This document shows positions 9,689 through 20,595 of a stretch of 64,000 nucleotides of DNA, piece by piece. Below the pieces are notes generated by a model. It searched no databases. It saw only the letters and a list, made by a program, of their open reading frames with translations, and was not told the origin of the DNA. The position numbers and the translations under genes were made by a program. The DNA comes from Micractinium sp. NFX-FRZ. Lineage: Eukaryota; Chlorophyta; Trebouxiophyceae; Chlorellales; Chlorellaceae. The stretch's first letter is position 1. Every line of letters begins with the position of its first letter. The stretch is from positions 1 to 64,000 of the forward strand of contig JAPTJF010000249.1 of the NCBI GenBank assembly GCA_029339195.1, read 5' to 3'.

Positions 9689-12159
9689 ATGATGGCTGCG
9701 CAGGCCCTGTCCCCTGCACAAGCGCTTCAGCGGCTAGCCACAAGAGCCCTCTCCCGCCCCGCACGGCGCTCGCTATGCGTCCGAGCAATGGCGCCTCCAA
9801 AGCAGCAAATGCTGGTGAGCAGAACGGGGCACACAAACGGCGCAGGGAGGGTGGCCCTGCAAGCTGTGCTACTGCTCCCGCCTCCGCAGCGGCACCCAGC
9901 TCAGCGCTGTCGCTGCTCCTCCACGCGTTTCACTTGCCTGCAGATCTATGTGCCACCGCACCCCCTGGTCAAGCACTGGCTGGGCGTGATGCGCAACAAG
10001 GACACGCCCTCAGCCATTTTCCGCACGGCAGCTGCAGGCAGGCTGCCCCGCCGAGGCGCAGCATCCACGCTGCATGCAGTGGGTCGGCACCTCTTTGAGT
10101 GGAGCTCTCAGCACCCAGCCCTTCCCCTTGCGAGGAGCTCTTGCGCCGTGCCGCACTTGTAGGACAGCACTGGCAGATCGACGCTGGGGCCGCACGCAGG
10201 CTGGCCATCCATGCACACCATGACCACCCACGTCTCACCCGCAGCTGCGTGGCATCCCTCCCCGTGGCCCCACCCACGCCTGCCATGCAGAGCTGGGGCG
10301 GATCCTCATCTACGAGGCGGCGCGCGAGTGGCTGCCCACTGTGGATGGGCAGGTGCAGACGCCGCTGGGCATTGCAGATGCCACGTTTGTGGACCCCATG
10401 CAGCCCATCAAGGTAGGGTTGCCACTGTGGCACACCAAACTGATGACAACTTGATTGTAGGTAGTACTCTGCTTACAATGCCATGTTTAAAATCAAAAGG
10501 AATGCTAGCATTTAAAACACAGTGTGCAGGGTGCAGCCGCACTGCATGACATGTGGCGCCCCCACCTTGGCCCCCACGCACGCACCCGCACACCCCTGCA
10601 CTCTGCACCAACTGCCCAGATGCAACCCCCCGCGCCCCCTGCTTGCAGGTCGTGCCCATCCTGCGGGCAGGGCTGGTGCTGCTTGAGCAGTCTGCCACGC
10701 TGCTGCCGGTGACGCAGACGTACCACGTGGGCTTCGTGCGGAATGACGACACGCTAGAGGTATACAACTGAATCAAGTGCCCCTGTCGCCCGTGTACTGT
10801 TACTACCCATTTCTTGTGCCGGCCGCGGTGTGTTGTTTCAGGGCGGGGTGAGCACAGCGCATGTGGGTGGGTGTTTGCGGTGCCGCGGTAAGCAGGTGAG
10901 GGACAGCACGCCTTATGTGGATTTGGGTGGGAGGGTGACTTTGGGTGGGTTCATGGTGGCAGCAAGAGGCATCGTGGCAGAAATGGGTGGTGCCTTGGGG
11001 CAGGGTGCAGTGCGGCTCATGTTGGCGGCTGGGCGGAAGGGCAGTGGAGGGCAGGAAGGGCTGGGTGCGTGCTTTCCCACCACATGGCACACAGGTGAGA
11101 GCTTCAGTCACTGCCGCCCTGGCAGCGAGGCTGGCACAGTCGCAGCGGTGCCTGCGCCAGCCCTGATGCGCTGACCAGCAAACTAACAGCGCACGCCTCT
11201 CGCCTGCCCATGCCCTCGCTCAGCCAACCGGAAGCTGCAGCACAAGAATACAGCTCTGGGCGCTTGGCGCGACATTTGGGTTCACGTGTGCTTAGCCTGT
11301 CATGGATCCTTGCTGCCCCTGATGTGTACTTGCAGGCCAGCTGCTACCTGAACAAGCTGCCGCCCAGCTTCTGCAAGGAGGACCGCATCCTTGTGTCAGA
11401 TATCATGCTGGCGACAGGTGGCACGCTGGTGCAGGTAAGCAATGCTCAAGGGCGCGCAGTATGTTGATGTAGCAGTACTTTGCAAAGCTTGCTTTCGAGG
11501 CATAGACGTCAGCGGCAGACGCCAAGCTTCATTGTTTTTGACAAGCACTCTCGCGCCGGAAGGCGCATGACTAGGGTTGGGTGTGGAAAAAATGGCATTC
11601 TGCACTTCCTAGTCTTACCTTGGCAGTAAAAGAAGTTACCACCCTCTTTTCCCTTTGCCCAGGTGGTTGACGACATCATCTCTCGCGGCGCAGCGCCAGA
11701 GAACATTCGAGTGATCAGGTGCGGTCGAGTCGGTGTTTGCACTGCAGAAATGGCGGCGGCAGGCGCAGCCGGCAAACTGCAGCGCACCACATGCTGCGGA
11801 GCAGGTCTATAGTGTGTGCTGCCACCTGAGGATTGGACGTGATGCTCTAGCACCAAGTGTGTGCTGCGGCCTCTTTAAAGGGCAGTACAGGTGCAGAGGG
11901 TGTCGACACGGTGTGCACACGCCGGCACGCCACATGCACCTCTCAGTCTTCTACCAGCCTGGCGATGACCCCACCCTCTTCCATGCCCACCTGCAAACAC
12001 TGCAGCATTGTGTGCGCACCGCCTGCGCTGAAGCTGCTAGGAGAGAAGTACCCGGGGCTGACTCTCTACACAGCCATGATTGATGCGGAACTGGATGCAC
12101 GCGGCTACATTGTGCCAGGGCTTGGAGATGCAGGGGACCGCTGCTTCAACACTGAATGA
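9689..12159 (+). CDS. UPP: Uracil phosphoribosyltransferase, plastid-type
   Basis: Seven exons (9689-9814, 9944-10037, 10291-10412, 10649-10759, 11336-11434, 11663-11718, 12006-12159) give 253 residues. The first 35 or so are Ala/Arg/Ser-rich without acids (MMAAQALSPAQALQRL...), a plausible plastid transit peptide. The enzyme part shows IYVPPHPLVKHWLGVMRNK, VVPILRAGLVLLE, the PRPP loop DIMLATGGTL and the C-terminal uracil-binding GLGDAGDRCFNT. It converts uracil plus PRPP to UMP in pyrimidine salvage. The PRPP loop has Ile where DPMLATGG is usual. Intron 2 uses a GC donor at 10038; phase and the motif AELGRILIYEA support it. Confidence 0.95.
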
Positions 12160-12893
12160 TCAGAGCTGCGTACGCGCTGCGCACGTGCACCCTTCACGGG
12201 TGGCCCCAGCGGTGAAGGCGAACACCGCAGGTTCTGTCCCTTGGGGTGTTACCCCAGCGAGCACATCAATCACGTGGCGCCATGACTCGGGCCGCCAGAC
12301 GTGCCGCAGCACCGCTGGTGGGCTCCGCTGGTTTACTCCTCTGCCTAGCACTGTTTAAGTCTTGACTAGCCATGATTTGCCAGCAGGCGATCAGCCTCGC
12401 ACTGACCAGGGGCGCCAGGCGAGAGAAAAAGGGGGCTGACCCCCTGCCCGGGTGACGCAGCAGGGGGTGACAGGTGGGTAGGGGCCAGGGGGCTCAGCGC
12501 CCTCTCGCGTCATCGCGCTCCCCGCGTTTGTATTTACTTCGTCAGTGTTATATTTGCTGGCCCGGTCCCGGCGCAGAGCGCGGCTTGTTGACTGCTCACT
12601 TTTCTGCCGGCCCTTTTGGAGCGCCTAGCTTGCATCACGGTCGTGGATAGGTGGGCTCGATGCTGTGCGTTCGCAGTAGGGGCTGGATGGCTCCCCACAC
12701 AGGAGCAGGTGGAAGGCCCCGCAGCGTGCCGCTCCGCCAACGCCCGCCTGCGCGCGCCCTGCCTTTCGAGCTGCATGAAAATACCGCCTGCGACCGACGG
12801 AACGTCGCTCCCCTTGTGGCCTTGCAGCGGTGACGGGTCGGCGGCAAGCGGCGGGCGGCGGCGGCTGCCGTGCGAGAGCTGCACCTGCAGGCC
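12160..12893. other. Intergenic region, UPRT 3' end to RING1-AP2 start
   Basis: About 730 bp without a recognised exon. Around 12425-12515 it contains G-rich inverted segments (gggggctgacccc; agggggctcagcgccct) that could fold as hairpins. It should hold the 3' UTR of the UPRT gene and the promoter and 5' UTR of the next gene. The reading frame upstream of the chosen ATG stays open but uses non-ATG starts. Confidence 0.55.
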
Positions 12894-15800
12894 ATGAGCA
12901 AGCTAGCCGCTGATGCAGCTCCTGGACCCTCTGGCGATATCAACATGTCAGAGGGCGGCATGGATGCCGCAGAAGCAGAGGCCGGACTTGATGGGCTCCG
13001 CCCCGGGTGGGTGGATGCACGCGGGTGCTCACGGCGCCGGCACCTCTTTGCGGCGGCAGCAGTCCCCAGTGCACCCACCTGGCAACAGCTGAGCATCCGC
13101 TGTCTGCCCGCCCCTTCCCATCCCGCAGGTTGAAGGTGGCTCTGGACCTGGGCTGCATCCTGGAGCACTGCAAATGTTCCATCTGCATGGGTAAGCCCGC
13201 CTGTGTGCTGCCCTCGTCCTGCCCGTCCGCTGCTGCTGCCCTCTTGTGCAAGGCTGACGCCCTGCCCTGCCTTGCCAGCTGCCCGCCTCCTTGCAAAGCT
13301 TGAGTCAGCTTTGCTCGCGTCTGTGCATGGCTCTGGCACGCCCATCTGCCGTTCAAGCCCACGTGCATGCCCGTCAATGTGACATGCTGCTTGTGCTCTG
13401 CTCACCTCCTCCAACGCCACATTGCGCTTGCACACCCTGCTGCACCCCCCCGGTCTCCTCCAGCCCCCGCCCCCCCCACACACACGCTCCCACACAACCA
13501 GCTCCCCCGTCACTCCCTTGTCCTCACCATTCTCCCTGCTCTTCACGCTCCTGCTGCTGCCCTTGACAATCCTGATGGGATCCCTGCCGCTGCCTCTGCT
13601 CCTGGATGGGATGTCAGCCGGTCGCCCACCTCCCAGCCCGACCACCTGCATCGCCTGCCAGCCCCCCCCCCCCCCCAGCAACACACCTGCATTGCTGCCT
13701 GTCCCGCCACGCTTCAGTCGCCGCCCTCACCCCTGCCCCCCATCTGGTGGTTGCCTGCAGGCATCATCAAGAACACGCGGGCGGTCTCTGCCTGCATGCA
13801 CCGCTTCTGCAAAGACTGCATCGAGGCCTGGCTGCGCACGCAGATGTGAGCAGGGTGTGGAGCGGCAGCAGGCCCGCCATGTTGAGAGCTGGGCATAGGG
13901 TGCACCCTCAAGCAGCCTGGCCCAGGCCCTCAGTGGGTGCAGCTGCCCTGGGCGTCCCAATAGGCTGCTCTGCCCGCCTCCCCCTGCGTTGGCTTGTCTG
14001 CAGAGAGAACAACTGCCCGCAGTGCCGCGTCAAGTTCTCCAGCAAGCGAGACTGCAAGCCGGTGAGCTTTCTGACCCTTCTGCAACTGCCCTAGGTGTGA
14101 CAGTGTTGCCACAGGCACAGGCATGCTGCCTTACTTGACCCTGCTGGTCATGGAAGCGGCAGGGCCCTGCTCGTTTATTCAGCAGCGCTTTGCTGGTCAG
14201 CCTTTTCACAGGTGGTGTGCCCGTTCCTGGGCGCCATGGTTGGTGCATTGCCCTGTTATCGTTCCACTGATGAGATCTGCCCCTTCCCCTCACCCCCTCT
14301 TTCTATTGACTATTGAGCAGGACCCCAATTTTGACCTGCTGCTGGGTGCCATGTTTGGCGACATCTCAGAGTTTGAGCAGCGCATGCTGGACCCCACAGT
14401 GGAGGTGCTGGAGGCTGCCAAGGCTTTGGGACACCAGATTGCGCTGGTGAGCGGGTGCAGGTGGGGCTGAGTGTGCGTCAGGAGGGGCAGGGTGGACGCT
14501 TAGCACGAACTCGGCTTATGGCGAGGGCAGCGAGACTGGCGCCTGTTTTTTGTACAACAAGCAGTGCTGCAAGGTGCTTGAACGAGCGCCGCCTGCACAG
14601 GCCGGCATTGCCTGGCCATTACACTGCCGGGCACGGCAGCAGGTGCAGCGCAAGGCTCGCCAAACATGCCTGCGGCAGCGCAACCTCTGCCTTCCTTCCT
14701 GACCCCTCCCTCCCCGGCCTGTGCTCTTCGACAGGCCAAGGAGCAGGCGGCCTTCCGGCGCCCATCTCCGCCGCCCATGCAGCCTCAGCCCCCATGCCAG
14801 CAGCGTCAGGACGAAGGCCGTGAGCAGGAGCAGCAGCAGCAGCGGGAGCAGCAGCAGCAGCTGGAGCAGCAGACGGCGCAGCCTCACCATCAGGTCGTGC
14901 AGGCAGCGCCACAGGCGTCGCGGCAGCAGGCGGCGGGTGATGCCACGGTCACTGTGACGGTAGTGCGGGGCAGAGGCCACCCAGGGGGCAGCAAGCGGGG
15001 TCACCCCGGTGCCAGCAGCGAGGGCAAGCGGTTGAAGATGAGCATGGGCGAGGACGAGGACGGCGGGGCGCTGCAGTACAGGTGCGTGTCCAGCTGGGCA
15101 TCCAAGCGCAGCTGAGGTGCTGGCAGAGGGGAGCGAGCCTTCCAGTCTTTTCACCTAGCCTGCCTGCTTGGCCGCCTTGTCCAGCTTGCCTGTCTGCCTG
15201 GCCAGTATCTCCTGCATGCCTTTGGCAGCCCTTGAGCGACCGTCTTTTGTCCATGCGGCCACCCACTCACAAGTGCTCTTGCCCCCACGTGCTGCTCACC
15301 TGCCCGCCTCGACCTGCAGGGGCGTGCGGTTCCAAGGCGACAACTGGCAGGCGCGCACCAAGCGGCTGGGCAAGGAGCTGAGCCTGGGGCTGTACAACAC
15401 GGCTGAGGAGGCGGGCATGGCGTACGACCTCGACCGCCTGCAGCAGCAGGGCGGCAAGGCGCAGCGTCTCAACTTCCCGCTGCTGCGCCAGCACTACAAG
15501 CAAATTCTGACAGACTTGGCTGACCTGGCAACACCCGACGGCCTGCTGGACTTCCTGGCAGTGGCGGTGCAGGCGGCGGTCAAGGCGTCACGCGCCGTGC
15601 CGGGCGCCACGGCACCCGAAAACACGGGGCCTGCCGCCGCCTCCATCATCAACCCACGGCGCTCCATCGCCCCGGCGGTGCACGTCGGCGGTCACATGCA
15701 GGCGGCAGGCGGCGCTGGCGGCAGCTTGGACGCAGCAGCATATCCGGGCGGCGACTCGGACTACGATTATGAGGACGCGGGGGAGGTGGCTGCAGCGGTT

Positions 15801-16792
15801 GCTGCCGTAGCAGCAGCGGAAGCAGCTGCAGCAGCTGCAGCGGCAGCAGAGCCAGCGGCAGCAGAGCCAGCGGTGGACGTGAAGCCTTCGGATCAGCACG
15901 CCTTGGCTGCACAGCGTGCAGAGCAGCTGGCTGTGGATCGGTCGCTCGAGGCGGGGCTGGCGGGCGGCGTCGCGCACGTGCGCTTGGAGGCCGGCGGCAG
16001 CCTGGCGTGGCGTATGAGCTACGTGGCGTGCCCCGTGGCTGCCACAGTAGATGAGCTGGCAGAGGTGAGGGATATGGATGAGGCCAGGGACTGGCTCCTG
16101 GGGATAATCTAGGGGCCAGAGCAGTGCCAGGGTAACAGGGTGAAGCTGCAAGGGTGTGTGAAGCACCCGCATCTGGGGGGCACTCGCAATCTGGGGCTGT
16201 GCTCTGCCGGCGCTGCCACGCAGTGCCTGCCTTGGGACTTAAACACTGCCACACGCAGATCTTGAGCCTATACTACGCTGTTGTCGACCATGCAGGCGGT
16301 GGCACTGGGGCTGTGCCAGCAGCACTGCGTGCAGGCAGGCGGCCTCAGCGTGGGGCTGGCTGTGGCCAATGATTTGGACGCCTCCGCAGACTTTGATGCG
16401 CTGTGCTGTGAAGACTCTGCCACCGGCACGCTGCTGCTGCGTGGCCACCTGACGATCAGGTGCGCACGAGGGTGGCCGGGCTCCAGGGCTTGGCGGACAG
16501 ACAGGTGGCTTGGTGTGCAAGGCCGTGGCGGACAGGTGGCTTGGTGTGCAAGGCCGTGGCGGACAGGCGGCTCGGCTGTGGCAGCAAGCAGGCACCTACT
16601 GCAACGGGGCACGTGCCTCAGCCCAGGGCGCTGTGGTCCCCACCCCCCATGGGCTGCAGGGACCTGCTGCACGCACTGGAGGACCCCTCGCACGACCTGG
16701 CTTTTGTGTATTACGTGGACACCTCGCGGGGGGGGGCTGCCAGCCTGCCAGCCACGGCAGGAGCGCCAGCGAGTGTCCTTGCGGCAGCCTGA
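12894..16792 (+). CDS. RING1-like Polycomb E3 ligase with internal AP2 domain and C-terminal RAWUL
   Basis: Nine exons with consistent phases (12894-13006, 13129-13190, 13761-13845, 14004-14061, 14321-14446, 14735-15081, 15320-16064, 16296-16459, 16660-16792) give 610 residues. Residues 54-94 are a C3HC4 RING (CSIC...CMHRFCKDC...CPQC). It is followed by KFSSKRDCKPDPNFDLLLG, which matches the DPNFD segment after the RING in RING1/RING2. A Gln-rich linker leads to an AP2/ERF-like domain (about 263-317: YRGVRF, WQAR, LGLYNTAEEAGMAYD, LNFP). An Ala-rich linker and a RAWUL-like end (about 483-590: VAATVDELAEAVAL ... AFVYYVD) follow. RING1 proteins are the catalytic subunits of PRC1 that ubiquitylate H2A in the nucleus. 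AP2 domains bind DNA. The combination is not one I know. Start choice is the first good ATG; it could lie elsewhere upstream. Confidence 0.85.
16501..16575. repeat. 31-bp tandem repeat in intron 8 of the RING1-AP2 gene
   Basis: Two exact 31-bp copies (16501-16531 and 16532-16562) followed by a partial, slightly diverged third (16563-16575). The repeat lies wholly within intron 8 (16460-16659) and does not touch either splice site. Confidence 0.85.
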
Positions 16793-16996
16793 ATGCTGGC
16801 AGCTTGTCATGCAGCACCGTGATCCCAATTCCCTGCAATTCTGTCAATGAGCGTACGTCCTGATTTGTACTATTCCTGTGTTTTTGAGCACTGTCGTGTG
16901 CCACCACTGTATTGCTGGATGGGCAGAGCTGTACTGCTGGACAGGCGGCAGGAGCAAAGATATGGCAAACACTTTCCCGACAAACACTTTCCCGGC

Positions 16997-19973
16997 ATGC
17001 TGCTGGCTTCAGTGGCACCCCCGCCATTGCCAAGAGGGGCTTGCAGCAGGCGAGGAGGCGCCGGGCTGCAGACACGCCGTTTTCAGCTGCAAAAAACCCA
17101 GGCACAGAATGAACGGCGTGGCAGGGGAATTCTCGCAGCGGATGGGAAATCACAGGACCCAGTAGGGAAACACCCGCAGCGCGACACGTCCTCGCAGCCC
17201 AGCAGCAGCAGGTGGGTGAAGCTCCTGCTGTGCTGCGTCGCCTGCAACCCCTTTCAATTGGGTCGGGCGGCAAGCTCCACACAGGGTGGCTTGCCGCCGC
17301 CGCCGCCACTGCCGCCGTCGCCACCACTGCCGCCAGCCTGCCGCAGCCAAAGGAAAAGCTCGCAATCCCAGGACGGCTTCGGCTGTCTTCAGGATGGCTA
17401 ACACTCTGTAAAGGGCAAGGTCTACCTGTCAGCATGGGTCCATTTGTCAGTGGGGAAACTGTAGATTGTACCAAATTGTGCAAGGGCCGCTGCTGCCTGC
17501 TGTTGCTTGCAGCAGCAGCAGTCCGGAGCCACCCGAGCCGGAGGGCCCTGGAGGAAAGACTGGCGGAAGTTCAAAGCTGGCGGCGTCGCTCGGGGTGGTG
17601 GGAGGGCTGGCGCTGCTGATTGGTGGCGGGGTAGTGTTCCGGGACCAAATCAGGTGAGCGGGCAGTGGGGCGCAGCATGTCTGGGACCTGTTGTTGTTCG
17701 CAGCTGTGCAATGCGCGCATGCGGTTGTCGCACACTGCGCTGAAGCCGACCAAGGGGCCCGGGCTGCCGCGCTGCCGCTGCCGCTGCGCTGGTGCCAGCC
17801 AGCCATTGTGCAGGGTCTGCTGCACCTGTTTGTCTTTCGCCAACACATGCCAGCTTCACACACAGTGTGTGTGAGCAGGAGCAGGATTGGGGTGTGGAAA
17901 GAATGTGGGTGCCGAAGACAGCTGATGCTCATGCTCGGCCTCCCCTCTTGCAGCACATTCATCGCGCTGTTCATTACGCTGGTGGACGACTGGGGCCCGC
18001 TCGGCTTTGTGGCTTACGGGCTTGTCTACGCTGGGCTAGAGCTGCTGGCAGGTAAGGGTGCTGGACCTGCACAGAGCTTGTGCCAAGCTTCTGGCAGGTA
18101 TAGAATACGTACCAGGTGCACAGCAGGCTGGCCCCCCACTCGCGCGCTGATAGCTTCACTGGTTGCTTGCACCTTCCTGCCTGCCTGCAGTTCCGGCCAT
18201 CCCCCTGACGGTAGGTGGAGCGGTGTGGGTATGCAGCGGCGCTGGGCGCCTGCCGTGCCTGCCTGCCTGCCTTCCTGCATGCACACATGTATGCATGCCG
18301 GCCACCTGCCACCGCCCGCCACACACCCTTGACTTTTCAATCCTTCCTATGGCCCCTGCCATCCGCACAGATGACAGCAGGAGCCATTTTCGGGGTGGGG
18401 CCAGGCACTGCAGTAGTGTCGGTGGCTGCGACGGCTGCCTGCACAGGCGCCTTCTTGATAGCCCGGGTGAGTGTGAACGTCAGCCGCTGTCTGCTCTGTG
18501 CCGGCGCACCAAACTGCTGGCAAGCTTCTGGTAGTGTCTCCCTGCTGTTTGGCAACCAACCATGCTCGATGTGCCTCTCCCCTTGCGCGACTGCCTTACG
18601 GATTCATTGTTCGGCATGCGCACTGCCCCGCATGTGCAGTACGTGGCGCGAGACAGGGTGCTGCAGTATGCACAGAGCAACCCCAAGTTTGCGGCAATAG
18701 ACCGGGCAATCGGGCGAGACGGCTTTCGGGTGGTGGTGCTCCTGCGGCTGAGCCCCCTGCTGCCGCTGGCTGCCAGCAACTACCTGTGAGTGTTGATGGG
18801 GTGGGAAAGGTGGCAACCAGAAGGCAGCAGTCGGTTTTCGGTGTATGTTACACTCCTTTCCTTGTTGCAACTTTGCATGCAAGTATGTGTGAGGTTGGGA
18901 GGTGAAAGGCTGAGAACTAGCTGTCTCAACGGGGGCACCAGGTGTCTGCAAGGCCCCCTCCTGACCCCTTCCCAGGGGCTGCACAAGTACCGCCCAGGAC
19001 TGCATGAAATTGCTCGCCTGCCTCTCCTGTCGCTCCCCATTAGAGTGGACGGTAAGAGTTGTCACCTTGCCACCCCAGCTTGCCCTGCACCCGGCCCGCC
19101 CTTCGGCCGGGCCCTCTTCGTCACCCTGCATCTTGCTTGCCGTGCACGCCAACTGACTGCAGCTACGGCCTGACAAGCGTGGATCTTGGAAGCTATGTCC
19201 TGGGCAGCTGGCTTGGGATGCTGCCAGGGACGGCTGCCTACGTGGCGGCGGGCAAGTATGGCAAGCAGCTATTGGACGGGGGCGGGGCGCTTGAGGCCCC
19301 GCAGTGGTGGCAGGTGAGCACCGTGGCAGTTGAGCCTGGCATGTCTATGGTAATTGTTGAACTATCACAGACACACACTTTGATGGGGAGAACGATCTGC
19401 ATAGCATGTTCAGAAGGTCCTCAGCTGCAGAGCGTGTGGCAGTGCGCACAGGGCACCGGAGAGCCCGCACTGGTGGCAGTTCAGCGGTGAGGGGCGGGCA
19501 TTACGGCCTGTAATGCACACTGAGTCTGGGTTTCTGTGTTGGCACTGCGCTGTGCGCTTCTGCCTCTCCAACGGTCAATGTGCCGGCTGTTGTCTATACC
19601 CGAATGGCGCTTGCTTGTATTGCTCGACGTGCCGCAGCATTGCGCGCCGGCCAGGCAAGGGGACAGGGGTGTTGCTGGCGCTGGCGCTAGTCCGTCCTGA
19701 CTTCTCTATGTGTGTGCCAGCGATTGATCCATTGACCTCGGCCCGACATTATCCATCTGCTGAGTTGCAGTGCTTCGCAAGTTGGCGTTGCGCCTAGACG
19801 GACTTAGTGGCCGCACGGGCTCCAACAGTGCTTGCTAATAAAAATGTTGCATTTGCGCTGCCGCGCAGGTTGGCATCGCGCTTGGAGCGAGCGCGCTGGC
19901 CGTGGGCTACATTGGCCGCCTTGCCCAGAATGCGGTGGCAGAAATCGATGCAGAGGAGCAGGACAAGGACTGA
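16997..19973 (+). CDS. TVP38/TMEM64 (DedA/VTT domain) membrane protein, probably plastid
   Basis: Eight exons (16997-17211, 17513-17653, 17954-18051, 18191-18210, 18371-18466, 18640-18785, 19163-19313, 19869-19973) give 323 residues. The N-terminus (MLLASVAPPPLPRGACSRRG, Arg/Ser/Pro-rich to about residue 75) looks like a plastid transit peptide. A first helix (ASLGVVGGLALLIGGGVVF) precedes the VTT domain, with VPAIPLTMTAGAIFG, VVVLLRLSPLLPLAASNYL and GSWLGMLPGTAAYVAAG, all typical of the family. VTT proteins are linked to lipid scrambling or transport. Exon 4 is only 20 bp. Exon 1 was chosen because its donor phase fits exon 2 and the sequence suits targeting; it is the least certain part. 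Confidence 0.85.
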
Positions 19974-20595
19974 CACTGGTTTCAAGACAGCAGCAGGCGC
20001 ACAGCCTGATACTTGATGAACTCGGCACTGCAGGAAGAGACTCCTGTGAGCTTTGTGCACCAGGTGCACAGTTCACTGTCACTGCGCGGCAGATCACACG
20101 CATGCAGGGTGTTTGGAACCACACACAGCTATAATGCACTTGTTAAAGATGTGCCAAAGCTCCCGCCCGTGGGAAGCGCCCTGCTTGCCTACAACTGTAC
20201 AGCATCCCGGTGGTCGACTCCCCCACCTTGGGGCTGCCTAGCCCACCTCCCCATGTGCCTGGCTTCCCTCCTGGCAAATGTACGCCTGGGAATTTTGAAC
20301 CGACTCAGCCAATGTAAACATGCGACCAAATTTGTGGCACATGCAAGGGGCATGCAGCACCCGGCGGCTTGTTGAAGATGCCTGACGTAGAAAGCACAAG
20401 AGAGCAGCGCATTGTTTACACTGCGGCTTGTGCCCAGCACAGATCAGTCCCTCCTCCAAACAGCCGTGGCAGCGTGCGGCCAGTGGCGAAGCACTTCCTG
20501 GCGTTGTTAAGTTTGTATGCACGAAATAGGGAAAAAAGAACTCAACATTGAATTGTTTGACTTGACTTGTTGGATGCCGCACGAAAGCTGCTGGC
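19974..20595. other. Convergent intergenic region, VTT and NDUFAF3 3' ends
   Basis: About 620 bp between two stop codons on opposite strands. It should hold both 3' UTRs. No exon, repeat or RNA gene was recognised. Confidence 0.55.

Noticed and set aside
12635..13684. 349-residue minus-strand open frame opposite the RING1-AP2 gene
   Set aside because: It overlaps exons 1 and 2 of a well-supported gene on the other strand and has a composition typical of GC-rich shadow frames.
14821..14880. Possibility that the Gln-rich linker joins two separate genes (RING and AP2)
   Set aside because: Exon 6 is one open exon running from the RING1 part to the YR of the AP2 motif, with no stop and good splice sites; a fusion at the level of annotation is unlikely, though cDNA is needed.
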